A DNA stretch of 64,000 nt from Pseudoalteromonas sp. P1-9 (lineage in GTDB: Bacteria > Pseudomonadota > Gammaproteobacteria > Enterobacterales > Alteromonadaceae). Made by a program: the position numbers and the translations under genes. Numbering within the stretch: position 1 is the stretch's first letter; each line of letters starts with the position of its first letter. The notes under the pieces were generated by a model that was not told the DNA's origin, did no database searches, and saw only the letters and a program-made list of their open reading frames with translations. Positions 9,053 through 17,103 of the stretch are shown here, one piece after another. Location of the stretch: positions 1-64,000 of the forward strand of contig NZ_LKBD01000021.1 of the NCBI RefSeq assembly GCF_001399975.1, written 5' to 3'.

Positions 9053-9451
9053 TTATAACCATTCAAGGTTATCGTAAGGGCGTAGTTTGAGTGCTTGCAG
9101 GCGTGTGTTTAACGAGCCGATATGCACTTCTAATTGGTGACCATCGGGGTCTAAAAAGTAAAGCGAGTCGCCTTCGCTTTTATTATTCTTCCAAAGGGGA
9201 ATATTGTGCTCCGCTATTCGCGTTTTAAACTTATCAAAGTCCGCTTTAGCAATATCAAATGCAATGTGCGAATAGTCAGTTCGGGTTGAGGGTGTATCAA
9301 CACTTAAGCAAAACCATAAATCGCCTACAGATAAGTATGCGCCGTGTTGCCATTTCACATGCCCTTTGAAACCGAGTACATCGATGTAAAATTCAAGGGA
9401 GCGAGCTAAATCGCTCACCGCAATAGTGATATGATTTAAGCCTAAAATCAT
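9053..9451 (-). CDS. fosA: FosA-type fosfomycin thiol transferase
   Basis: A 132-residue VOC-fold metalloenzyme that would open the epoxide of fosfomycin with glutathione in the cytoplasm. Residues that define FosA are all present with a constant offset of two from the plasmid enzyme: metal ligands H7, H62 and E108; the potassium/phosphonate-site residues K88, S92, E93, S96, Y98 and R117. The stretch GDSLYFLDPDGHQLEVH is almost identical to known FosA. FosA is Mn2+ and K+ dependent. The length matches the family (about 135). The gene is followed closely by DUF3088 and has no insertion sequence around it, so it looks like a chromosomal resident gene. Confidence in family is high; actual resistance is inference. 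Confidence 0.9.
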   Translation of the reverse strand: MILGLNHITIAVSDLARSLEFYIDVLGFKGHVKWQHGAYLSVGDLWFCLSVDTPSTRTDYSHIAFDIAKADFDKFKTRIAEHNIPLWKNNKSEGDSLYFLDPDGHQLEVHIGSLNTRLQALKLRPYDNLEWL

Positions 9452-9505
9452 TGTTGGCCAACCTATAACTGGTTTTGTTATCAGCGATTTACTATAACAA
9501 AATGA

Positions 9506-10294
9506 TTATTGGCTGGCGCTAGTTTTTTCATCAACAAAGTGTGCATTAGATGTTAGATCTTCACCTAAGTAGCCAGCTAGTAAATTCATCATGGTTTTTG
9601 GGTTATCCCCTTTGGCAATATGCATTACACCATCGCGTACTAAGCACATATGATGCTTTATCTCTTCTGCGCGCTCGCCAAGTTTGTTGGCAAAAGGTCC
9701 TGTAATGCCATTGGCAATTAGTGCGCCATAAAGGGTTGTTAACAACGCGACTGACATTTGCGGCCCGATGGTTTTTGGGTCGTCCATTGCAATTAGCATT
9801 GCCACTAAGCCAATTAATGTCCCTATCATGCCCATAGCAGGTGCAAGTTCGGTAAAACTGTTCATTACTTTTATGGCATCGTTATTATTTTGGCGAGTAT
9901 GCAAAATATCGCGATTCATTGTAAATTCAATGGCTTCAGGGTTATGACCATCGACCAATAAGTTAATTGCTTTAGCCATAAACGGGTCGTTTATCTGTTT
10001 TTCTTCTAACCCTAAAAAGCCACTTTTACGTGCAATTTCAGCTAGTTCAACGAGTTCATCCATGGTGTTAAAGAGATCGGGCGTGGTTTTAGAAAATACC
10101 CATTTAATGTGTTTTATAGCAGCGATAAATTTAGATAAGCGATAACTTAGCATTACGGCACCTAAGGTGCCTCCTAGCACAATGCAAATAGAGGATAAAT
10201 TCGCGTAAGCTTCCGGTGCTGCACCGCTGGCAAAAATGCCAAAAATCAATGCTAAAATGATGATTGAAAGGCCAAAGCCACTTGCTGAATCCAT
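9506..10294 (-). CDS. PomA/MotA-like flagellar motor stator protein
   Basis: A 262-residue MotA/TolQ/ExbB-type inner-membrane protein with four TM helices (about residues 5-25, 30-50, 150-175 and 180-205). It resembles the sodium-type PomA more than proton MotA: the cytoplasmic loop AARKSGFLGLEE..INDPFM and APAMGMIGTLIGLVAM..MDDPKTIGPQMSVALLTTLYGA match PomA closely. With the partner gene it would form the torque-generating stator ring. It starts 8 bases after the pomB-like gene. No other flagellar gene is in the window, so this may be a second stator set. Confidence 0.88.
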   Translation of the reverse strand: MDSASGFGLSIIILALIFGIFASGAAPEAYANLSSICIVLGGTLGAVMLSYRLSKFIAAIKHIKWVFSKTTPDLFNTMDELVELAEIARKSGFLGLEEKQINDPFMAKAINLLVDGHNPEAIEFTMNRDILHTRQNNNDAIKVMNSFTELAPAMGMIGTLIGLVAMLIAMDDPKTIGPQMSVALLTTLYGALIANGITGPFANKLGERAEEIKHHMCLVRDGVMHIAKGDNPKTMMNLLAGYLGEDLTSNAHFVDEKTSASQ

Positions 10295-10302
10295 GGATTT
10301 TC

Positions 10303-11127
10303 CTAAAAAGAGTGAGAAGGTTGAAGTTCGACCGCGTTGCCTTGTGAAATTGCAATTTCAACGCGGCGATTTTTAGCTCTGTTTTGCTGCGATGTGTTGG
10401 GCAGCAAAGGCTTAGTATCTGCATAAGCCGCTATATGTAAGCGATTGCTTTCAAGCTGGTTTGCGCTTAATAACGTTTGTAGCACGGCATTCGCTCGCTT
10501 TGATGATAATTCCCAATTATTGGCATGCAGTTCATTACTTACGTGCAAGTCATCACTGTGGCCAGAAACGGAAATTTGCCCCGGAATACGCGCAAGTTGC
10601 TCGGCTATAGTCGTTAAAACGGGTTTGAATCGCGGTTGCAAAAAGCTTGAACCAGACGGAAAACTGCCGCGTTCGTTTAATCGAATAATCAGTTGTTGCC
10701 CGAGCATTTCAAGTTCAATTAGTTCGTTGTCAATTTCGCTTTTAAGTAAGTGCTCTAAGGTTTCTTTTAGCTTTAGATTGATTTTAGCTGCATCACTTTC
10801 AGCTTTTTGCGTTTGTAAGTCACGTTGTTCAGTTTCAGTTGTAAGCTGTTGCACAGACTGTATTGGCGTGGGTTCTGGTTTTCCAGGCGAAAACTCGGTA
10901 GCGATAATCGACGTGCCTTTAGGTATATCCTCTAACATTACTTCTGATTGCACACCAAAGGCTTTTTTCATTGAGCCTGCAATGTGTTTAAACTTTTCGA
11001 CATCCATCACTGAATAAGATAACAGCAACACAAAAAAGCACATCAGGAGCGACATTAAATCAGCAAATGTCGTCATCCAATTTGGCGCACCTTTGGCTTT
11101 TTCATCTACAAATTCGTGGTTTTCCAT
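10303..11127 (-). CDS. PomB/MotB-like stator protein with OmpA domain
   Basis: A 274-residue motor stator partner. The N-terminal MotB plug has one TM helix containing the ion-binding aspartate (FADLMSLLMCFFVLLLSYS, about residues 22-40). A linker/coiled coil (about 95-140) follows, and a C-terminal OmpA/MotB peptidoglycan-binding domain with the SGHSDD..SNELHANNWELSSKRAN motif ends near 'NRRVEIAI'. I chose the ATG at 11127 because MENHEF is the normal family N-terminus; an upstream in-frame start at 11250 would overlap the preceding gene and add an unrelated hydrophobic stretch. The gene pairs with the PomA-like gene downstream. Confidence 0.87.
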   Translation of the reverse strand: MENHEFVDEKAKGAPNWMTTFADLMSLLMCFFVLLLSYSVMDVEKFKHIAGSMKKAFGVQSEVMLEDIPKGTSIIATEFSPGKPEPTPIQSVQQLTTETEQRDLQTQKAESDAAKINLKLKETLEHLLKSEIDNELIELEMLGQQLIIRLNERGSFPSGSSFLQPRFKPVLTTIAEQLARIPGQISVSGHSDDLHVSNELHANNWELSSKRANAVLQTLLSANQLESNRLHIAAYADTKPLLPNTSQQNRAKNRRVEIAISQGNAVELQPSHSF

Positions 11128-11147
11128 TGCGATACTTCTTGCGTTAT

Positions 11148-11882
11148 TTAACTGTTGGATTGCCACACTTTGCTGCGTTCGACGCGTAAGCGTTTCGCAA
11201 TAAAATAACAGCTTGGCAGTACTAAATAGAACACATTGAGCAACATACAAGCGAGTACTGGGCCAGTTTGCGTTGCCGCGTAATCGTGATTGCTAAGTAA
11301 ATACAAACCGTACAAGTAGGGCGCACACACCATTAATAAAGACGCGATGCAAAGTAGTCTCATTGATGCGGTGTTACTTAAATAACGCATTGCAAAGAGG
11401 GATGCCGTCGCCATCATCACAGCGGGAACATCAATAAACAGTTTTATAAACGACAAAATGCCATCATCGACACTTTTCATCACATATTCGGGTGCGCCTG
11501 CCCAAAATGCCCCTTCGAGCAAGGCGAGGTGTATATTGCCATTTAACAGTGAGTGCCAAAAACCGTCACTAAAGCCATCGACATTATCCATGCTACTTAA
11601 CCACATTACCAAGAGGGCGATAATTGTAAAAATGCTAAGTCCGATACTAAAAATAACGCCTTTAATAACATTCGCATTAGTAAGAAGGCGATGAAATGCC
11701 GTTTGACCGGAAAGATAGGTTTGATGCCAAAACCAGCAATTTGCAATTGATGGGTTTTGCGTTTTAAGTAGAAAATACTCTTCGCACAAGTCGCCTAAAA
11801 GGGCATTTTGATGGTGTTTTGGTGTAAAGCGCGCAATTAGCCAAGCAGCGAGCTTAGGTGGATTTACATTGTTTTTAGCCAT
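11148..11882 (-). CDS. PadR-associated membrane protein (permease prefix type)
   Basis: A 244-residue inner-membrane protein. The N-terminal 45 residues (PPKLAAWLIARFTPKHHQNALLGDLCEEY) match the 'permease prefix' domain found fused to MacB-like permeases next to PadR regulators; here four or more TM helices follow instead of a permease. The start is either the ATG at 11882 or a GTG at 11891, both just after the PadR stop codon. The gene is thus an operon partner of the PadR regulator. The function is unknown; a membrane partner or target of PadR control is a reasonable guess. Confidence 0.7.
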   Translation of the reverse strand: MAKNNVNPPKLAAWLIARFTPKHHQNALLGDLCEEYFLLKTQNPSIANCWFWHQTYLSGQTAFHRLLTNANVIKGVIFSIGLSIFTIIALLVMWLSSMDNVDGFSDGFWHSLLNGNIHLALLEGAFWAGAPEYVMKSVDDGILSFIKLFIDVPAVMMATASLFAMRYLSNTASMRLLCIASLLMVCAPYLYGLYLLSNHDYAATQTGPVLACMLLNVFYLVLPSCYFIAKRLRVERSKVWQSNS

Positions 11883-11894
11883 GGTGTTCACCGT

Positions 11895-12230
11895 TTATAC
11901 TTCAAAAGGCTGATTTGGCACGTGTTGCCAAAGGGTATCCATGGCATCTTTTGCCCGCTGTAACGCTTTTAATCCATCATTAGTTACTTTAAAAAAACGC
12001 TTCGGGCGACCGCCGCGCTCAGGTGTTGCTTCTCCTAGTTTTGATGACACTAGGCCCTTTTTCTCTAGCCGTTCAAGGGTGGCGTAAAGTGCACCCAGAG
12101 CAACAGTGCGTTTAATTTGTTGGTCTAAAAGTTGACGAATAGCCGCGCCATAAGCGTTTTCTTTTAGTTGTAATAAGGCGAGTAAAACCATTTGCTCAAA
12201 CTCACCTAAAAATTTATCACTTTTACCCAC
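11895..12230 (-). CDS. PadR-family transcriptional regulator
   Basis: A 111-residue winged-helix repressor. The sequence FEQMVLLALLQLKENAYGAAIRQLLDQQI..TVALGALYATLERLEKKGLVSSKLGEATPERGGRPKRFFKVT is the complete PadR DNA-binding domain; the short C-terminal helix (LKALQRAKDAMDTLW) provides dimer contacts. It is the first gene of a minus-strand run that includes the permease-prefix protein and may extend into the motor genes (20-base gap). PadR proteins usually autoregulate; the upstream 12231-12300 region contains the near-dyad CTACAAAATAG...CTATTTTGTAG, a good operator candidate. Confidence 0.88.
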   Translation of the reverse strand: MGKSDKFLGEFEQMVLLALLQLKENAYGAAIRQLLDQQIKRTVALGALYATLERLEKKGLVSSKLGEATPERGGRPKRFFKVTNDGLKALQRAKDAMDTLWQHVPNQPFEV

Positions 12231-12263
12231 AAACCACCTATGGACACTATCAAGGCTTAATTT

Positions 12264-12319
12264 ACTACAAAATAGTTTTTTAAACTGAAAGATGCAAATG
12301 GTTTTTACTATTTTGTAGT
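12264..12319. promoter_or_regulatory. Inverted repeat, candidate PadR operator
   Basis: CTACAAAATAG (from about 12264) and its exact inverse CTATTTTGTAG (ending about 12319) flank a 34-base AT-rich stretch about 35 bases upstream of the PadR start codon. PadR proteins bind AT-rich dyads in their own promoter, so this is a plausible autoregulatory site. Binding is inference. Confidence 0.45.
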
Positions 12320-12415
12320 AAAAAAATGGCAGGCAAGCTAAAAGCGTGGTTTTAAAAGTAACGTCAAGTTTGGGTGAGTGCTTTAAAAAGTACTGTTAAT
12401 TATCAAACGCTAACC

Positions 12416-12444
12416 ATAAAAAAACAGGTGCAATGCACCTGTTG
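12416..12444 (-). terminator. Rho-independent terminator
   Basis: AACAGGTGCA-T-GCACCTGTT type palindrome; on the minus strand it is followed by seven T. It lies about 50 bases after the stop codon of the NAD(P)H-dependent reductase gene and would end it. Confidence 0.8.
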
Positions 12445-12494
12445 AAGGGGAGGGTGTTTTAACCTCACAATAAAACGTAAGTGTTACGTTTTAA

Positions 12495-13016
12495 TTAACC
12501 AAGCTGCGCCATAATGGTAGATAATTTATCGGCGAGTTCACTGTTGGTAATTTGACCTTTTTCTACATCAAAGTTGTCGAAAAAGCTTGGTAGTGAAAAA
12601 CTGCCTTTAACGTCCATCGCAAAGAAACCTGCTGAGCCTGTTGCTGCGCCTAATACACTTTGTGCACCACCTGGACCCGGTGATGATGCCATTAATACCA
12701 CAGGCTTATCTTGGTACACTTTCATATTAATGCGAGATGTCCAATCGAATAGGTTTTTATAAGCCGCTGTGTAAGAGCCGTTATGCTCCGCAAACGAAAT
12801 TACAACCGCATCTGCATCACCGATTTTTTTGTAAAAGGTTTGTGCTTGCTCTGGGATGCCACCTTGTTGTTCACGGTCTTGACTGTAAATTGGCATTTCA
12901 AAGTCGTTTAAATCTAAAACCTCAACTTCTGCATCTACTAATGATGATGCGTATTGTACTAGTTGCTTGTTAATTGACTGGCTATTGTTTGTTGCTGCGA
13001 ATGCTAATAATTTCAT
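12495..13016 (-). CDS. NAD(P)H-dependent FMN reductase family protein
   Basis: A 173-residue flavodoxin-fold reductase (NADPH-dependent FMN reductase family, ChrR/azoreductase relatives). Features are KLLAFAATNNSQSINKQLVQYA (FMN phosphate loop), DLNDFEMPIYSQDRE, the ADAVVISFAEHNGSYTAAYKNLFDW segment that contacts the flavin, and KPVVLMASSPGPGGAQSVL. It probably reduces quinones, azo compounds or metal ions in the cytoplasm. I chose the ATG at 13016 (GGAGAG 4-5 bases upstream) over an in-frame GTG at 13031. It is transcribed divergently from a LysR gene, which is the likely regulator. Confidence 0.87.
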   Translation of the reverse strand: MKLLAFAATNNSQSINKQLVQYASSLVDAEVEVLDLNDFEMPIYSQDREQQGGIPEQAQTFYKKIGDADAVVISFAEHNGSYTAAYKNLFDWTSRINMKVYQDKPVVLMASSPGPGGAQSVLGAATGSAGFFAMDVKGSFSLPSFFDNFDVEKGQITNSELADKLSTIMAQLG

Positions 13017-13128
13017 AATGCTCTCCGACACGAATTCTAATTAAGTAGTTACCTTGACTTGTTGAATATAAGGTTATATTAATTCCTTTACGATATTAAT
13101 ACTTATAAAATTAAAATACTGTTTCCAT

Positions 13129-14022
13129 ATGGCTAATAATATATTTGATGGTATTCCCATTTTTGTACAAGTGGTAAAACTGGGTGGTTTTGCTGCGGCT
13201 GCTGAGGCGATGAATCACTCAAACTCGCATGTTAGTAAAGTAATCAGTAAGTTAGAAGAGCGAGTAGGCGTGCGCCTATTAAATCGAACCACACGCTCTA
13301 TTTCACTTACGCCTGAGGGGCAAGTGTTTTTTAATCACTGCGAGCAGCTGGTGAATGACACTGAGCAGGCACTGCAATCGATCTCGCCAAGTGATGAAAA
13401 ACCCAAAGGCAGTTTAAAAGTGAGTTGTCCGCTTGGTTTAAGCAAGGGGCTGTTGCAGCCAGCATTGTCAGAGTATTTGTCGCTGTATCCCAACGTCAGT
13501 TTAGTATGGAATATCAGTGATGAGAAAGTCGATTTAATCAACGAAGGCTACGACCTAGCTATTCGTGCCACGCCCGCACTGGATGATTCCACCTTAATTT
13601 GTAAACGGCTTACTAGTGTTCCAACGTATACGGTGATCAGTAAAAAATACATTGAACGTTATGGTAAACCGCATCACCCGCGTGAGCTGTCTAATCATCA
13701 CTGCATTTGTTACAGCAACTTAAAAAAGGCCGATAAATGGGACTTTATTGATAAAAATGGCAGTGCGTTTACGGTATCAGTGAAAGAACGTATTCGAAGT
13801 AATAATGGCCATATGGAATTGGCAATGGCGTTAGATGGGCATGGCATAGTGCGCCTGCCTGAATTTTTCTTAACTGAGGTGTTGCAGAATGACGATATTG
13901 AAGTGCTGTTTGCCGATTTTCCAACGACTGAAGTCCATGTGTATGCGGTCTACCCAAGTCGTAAGCATTTATCGCCCAAAGTCAGAAAGTTTGTCGAATT
14001 ATTACAAAAAAAGTTAACTTGA
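13129..14022 (+). CDS. LysR-family transcriptional regulator
   Basis: A 297-residue LysR regulator. Winged-helix DNA-binding domain at residues 5-65 (GGFAAAAEAMNHSNSHVSKVISKLEERVGVRLLNRTTRSISLTPEG), linker helix to about 90, and a LysR substrate-binding domain to the end (IRATPALDDSTLICKRL; AVYPSRKHLSPKVR). It belongs to the large AaeR/DsdC-like 'NRTTRSISLTPEG' group. It diverges from the reductase gene with a 112-base shared promoter region, the usual arrangement for control of the neighbour. The inducer is unknown. Confidence 0.9.
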   Translation: MANNIFDGIPIFVQVVKLGGFAAAAEAMNHSNSHVSKVISKLEERVGVRLLNRTTRSISLTPEGQVFFNHCEQLVNDTEQALQSISPSDEKPKGSLKVSCPLGLSKGLLQPALSEYLSLYPNVSLVWNISDEKVDLINEGYDLAIRATPALDDSTLICKRLTSVPTYTVISKKYIERYGKPHHPRELSNHHCICYSNLKKADKWDFIDKNGSAFTVSVKERIRSNNGHMELAMALDGHGIVRLPEFFLTEVLQNDDIEVLFADFPTTEVHVYAVYPSRKHLSPKVRKFVELLQKKLT

Positions 14023-14088
14023 GGGAACGACACACCCTAATCTTTGATCTGAAATAACAATCGCTTAAATAATTTGTTCCCTTTTTTA
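14022..14088 (+). terminator. Possible long-loop terminator
   Basis: AGGGAAC (14022-14028) and GTTCCCT (14076-14082) are inverse and the second is followed by TTTTT. The 47-base loop is long, so this is a weak call for the end of the LysR transcript. Confidence 0.3.
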
Positions 14089-14165
14089 ATGAGATGCGGT
14101 TTACTGGTTTTAGTGAGTGCTATCGATAAAGCGAGTTCACAAACTTTAGTAAAGGAGAGTACGTT

Positions 14166-15908
14166 ATGAAATGGCATTGGGTGATAGCAAGCGCTGTTGG
14201 GCTTACACTAACTGGCTGTTTTTCAGAAAAACCCACACAAAGTGAGGCTGTGTCAAAACCGCTTGCAGTAACAGCGGCCGACAGAATTTACTTTGGTGGT
14301 GACATATTAACTATGGAAGGTGATGAACCTGAATACGCAGAAGCAATCGCAACCCTTGGCGAAAAAATCATTTTTGTCGGCGATAAAAAAAGTGCCATGG
14401 CGCATAAATTTGGTAAAACAACGCTGACTGATTTAAAAGGCAAGGCGTTGCTACCAGGATTTGTTGACCCACACAGCCATGTTTATGGTGTTGGCTTGCA
14501 AGCAGTCGTTGCTAATGTTTTACCGCCGCCTGATGGAAAAGCCAGTACAGTAGATAGCATTATTCAAATATTAAAAGCATCAGCTGACACCCCTGATAAC
14601 GCAGAGTTTATCGACAAAACAGGGTGGATTTTAGGCTTTGGCTATGATGATGCGCAGCTTGATCGTTACCCAACCAAAGAAGATTTAGACAAAGTAAGTA
14701 ATGAAAAGCCAGTAGTTATTATTCATACCTCTGGTCATTTAAGTGTGGCAAATAGTAAAGCACTCGAACTAAGCGGAATTAACGCAGATTCACCCAACCC
14801 TGAGGGTGGCGTTATTCGCCGTGTTGAAGGCAGTCAAGAGCCGAATGGCGTGCTTGAAGAAAATGCGCACTTTGCCGTGCTCTTTGCATTAACCAAATTA
14901 ATTGACCAAAACTTACAAGATAAAATGTTGGCAGCATCACAAAAAATGTATGCGAAATTTGGCTACACTACAGCGCAAGAGGGCCGTGCTACTACCGATG
15001 GATATGAAGCGCTCAAACGCGCATCAACAAAAGGGCAGTTGCTAATTGATGTCGTTGCGTACGCTGACATGGTTTCGAGCAGAGACTTTATGAATTCGCT
15101 TTATAATGCGCCAACGTACACGAATCAATTCCGTATTGGTGGGGTAAAACTCAATTTTGATGGCTCACCACAGGGCAAAACTGCTTGGCTAACACAGCCC
15201 TATTTTCATCCGCCACATGGCCAGAATAAAGCCTACGCAGGCTACCCAACATTTAAAGATGAAGTCGCCTATAACTATGTTGAGACCGCATTTAAAAACG
15301 ATTGGCAAGTATTGACCCATGCCAATGGTGATGCGGCAATTGAGCAATTTATCACAGCGGTAGAAAAGGCGAATACAACACTTGGCAAGAAAGATAGACG
15401 CCCAGTGCTTATTCATGGCCAAACCATTCGCCAAGATCAAATTGCACGATTAAAAGATGCAGGTGTTTTCCCGGCGCTTTTCCCAATGCATACCTTTTAT
15501 TGGGGCGATTGGCATCGCGACTCGGTGTTAGGTGAACCGCGAGCTGATTTTATCTCTCCGACCAAAGCCATACTTGATGCAGGAATGATTTTCAGTAGCC
15601 ATCACGATGCGCCTGTCGCATTACCAAACTCTTTTAGAGTACTTGACGCTACAGTAAATCGCACTACACGCACAAACAAAGTACTTGGCCCAGATCAGCG
15701 AGTAGATGCCTACACAGGCTTAAAATCAATGACCCTTTGGCCTGCTTATCAACACTTTGAAGAGAATAGTAAAGGTAGTTTAAAAGTCGGTAAACAAGCT
15801 GATTTGATTATTTTGAATAAAAACCCGCTTAAAGTAGCACCTGAAACATTAAAAGATTTATACGTTGAACAAACAATTAGTCGAGGAAAAACAGTTTATT
15901 CACGCTAA
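14166..15908 (+). CDS. Lipoprotein amidohydrolase (YtcJ-like, amidohydrolase 3 family)
   Basis: A 580-residue metal-dependent hydrolase exported as a lipoprotein: MKWHWVIASAVGLTLTGC has a signal peptide and an LTGC lipobox. The amidohydrolase composite domain follows: an N-terminal beta-sandwich (RIYFGGDILTMEG), the first metal motif LLPGFVDPHSHVYG, a region HTSGHLSVANSKALE typical of YtcJ, HANGDAAIEQF, a third metal cluster HGQTIRQDQI, then SSHHDAPVALP, and a C-terminal sandwich (GSLKVGKQADLIILNKNP). YtcJ-type enzymes act on N-substituted formamides, N-acyl or urea-like bonds; the substrate here is unknown. It stands alone with a good ribosome site (AAAGGAGAG), facing the next operon. Confidence 0.88.
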   Translation: MKWHWVIASAVGLTLTGCFSEKPTQSEAVSKPLAVTAADRIYFGGDILTMEGDEPEYAEAIATLGEKIIFVGDKKSAMAHKFGKTTLTDLKGKALLPGFVDPHSHVYGVGLQAVVANVLPPPDGKASTVDSIIQILKASADTPDNAEFIDKTGWILGFGYDDAQLDRYPTKEDLDKVSNEKPVVIIHTSGHLSVANSKALELSGINADSPNPEGGVIRRVEGSQEPNGVLEENAHFAVLFALTKLIDQNLQDKMLAASQKMYAKFGYTTAQEGRATTDGYEALKRASTKGQLLIDVVAYADMVSSRDFMNSLYNAPTYTNQFRIGGVKLNFDGSPQGKTAWLTQPYFHPPHGQNKAYAGYPTFKDEVAYNYVETAFKNDWQVLTHANGDAAIEQFITAVEKANTTLGKKDRRPVLIHGQTIRQDQIARLKDAGVFPALFPMHTFYWGDWHRDSVLGEPRADFISPTKAILDAGMIFSSHHDAPVALPNSFRVLDATVNRTTRTNKVLGPDQRVDAYTGLKSMTLWPAYQHFEENSKGSLKVGKQADLIILNKNPLKVAPETLKDLYVEQTISRGKTVYSR

Positions 15909-15948
15909 GTTGTTAGACAATTCAAAATAGATGTCTATTAAATCAAAT

Positions 15949-15975
15949 GGGGATCGATTGTGATCCCTATTCTTA
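15949..15975. terminator. Hairpin between convergent genes
   Basis: GGGATC-gattgt-GATCCC is followed by a T-rich stretch and lies between the amidohydrolase gene (+) and the lipase-companion gene (-). Confidence 0.5.
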
Positions 15976-15989
15976 TTTCATCTAATCGT

Positions 15990-17048
15990 TTAGCTCGATG
16001 AGTCTAAGCTTTTTAGAAACTGCAAACTTTGGCGTTCAGCATGTGTGGGGTGATATGGGGTTTTATTTAAACTATCAATTGGAAACTCACTAATCGTAAA
16101 TGATTTAATTTCGCTATGGCCAAAAACACTCGGCTCACCAGGTGCGGGTGACATTAATTCAATGACAAAACCATGCAAATGCATCGGTTGATCAGTGACT
16201 TTTAACACCGACCAATGGGCATCTAATGCGATAGTTTGGTTTCCAGTTTCTAGGCGTTCCCGCGAGACTAAATGCGCAATGGGTTGCTCACCGATATACA
16301 AGTTGGCTCTAATGCGGTACATACCTGCTTTGTGAACTTTTAGCTTGGCGGGAATGGTCATTTTATCGCTGTTAGGAAAAGCATTATCAAACCCTGTCAA
16401 CACGGCACTCGGATTCATATATTGTAGGTGCGCCACGATAGGTACTTGATTCGTATTAATTTGCGCCTCAGCTAAGATTTGTAAATTTCTAGGGTAATCT
16501 TCGCGAGCTGGGAATGAAAAGTCATAGTTTTGTTTAGCATTATTAACACGTTGTGATGCCAACACTTGTTTGCTGTCGACATCCATTAAACTCAACTTTA
16601 CCGCGCCGATATTTTCGCCTTCTACACGCACAGCTATTGGCTCTGGGTATGCAAAGCGATATTTACTTAAACTTAATACCAAGTAAGCGCCATCGTTGTT
16701 AATAGGTACGGCGACAGGGTTAAACTTGTTGGGTTCTAACCTGTCTGTATCAAGCGAAGTCAGTGGTTGCGAATAAGGAGGAAAGCTCAGTGCGGCAGCA
16801 TAGTGGTGGGATACCTGTTTTGCCGCAGATTTAATGGATTCATCAAAGTGCTTTTTTGCTTGTGCAATCGTCAAAGTTTGTTGGGTAACGTTTGAAGCTT
16901 CTGGTTGAACAGCTGTTGTTATAACAGATGCTTTTGCTGGAAGTGTTTTAAATGTATTAGGTTGTGCAACGCTTTTATCAGAGAAAAACAGCCATATTAA
17001 AAGACCAAATACCGTAGTAAGTGCAAGTGCAATAATGGATTTTTTCAT
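15990..17048 (-). CDS. Membrane-anchored periplasmic protein next to lipase (DUF4785-like?)
   Basis: A 352-residue protein with one N-terminal hydrophobic segment (MKKSIIALALTTVFGLLIWL), a proline/alanine/threonine linker (30-60) and a long beta-rich C-terminal part (about 95-320). The body resembles what I recall of the DUF4785 group of secreted proteins; I cannot confirm this. It lies 55 bases downstream of the lipase gene on the same strand, so they are co-transcribed. Classical lipase foldases (Lif) are also anchored periplasmic proteins encoded after their lipase, but Lif is all-helical and this protein is mainly beta, so any chaperone role would be analogy only. Confidence 0.6.
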   Translation of the reverse strand: MKKSIIALALTTVFGLLIWLFFSDKSVAQPNTFKTLPAKASVITTAVQPEASNVTQQTLTIAQAKKHFDESIKSAAKQVSHHYAAALSFPPYSQPLTSLDTDRLEPNKFNPVAVPINNDGAYLVLSLSKYRFAYPEPIAVRVEGENIGAVKLSLMDVDSKQVLASQRVNNAKQNYDFSFPAREDYPRNLQILAEAQINTNQVPIVAHLQYMNPSAVLTGFDNAFPNSDKMTIPAKLKVHKAGMYRIRANLYIGEQPIAHLVSRERLETGNQTIALDAHWSVLKVTDQPMHLHGFVIELMSPAPGEPSVFGHSEIKSFTISEFPIDSLNKTPYHPTHAERQSLQFLKSLDSSS

Positions 17049-17103
17049 AAAATATCACATCTAGAAATAGCCCTGCCAACCGCAAGTTAACAGGGCCCAG
17101 GGG

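Noticed and set aside
9053..9451. FosA gene as part of a mobile resistance element
   Set aside because: No transposase, integron site or terminal repeat flanks it and its composition matches its neighbours.
11128..11250. 41-codon N-terminal extension of the PomB-like gene
   Set aside because: It overlaps the previous gene in another frame and does not resemble the MotB N-terminus, which begins at MENHEF.
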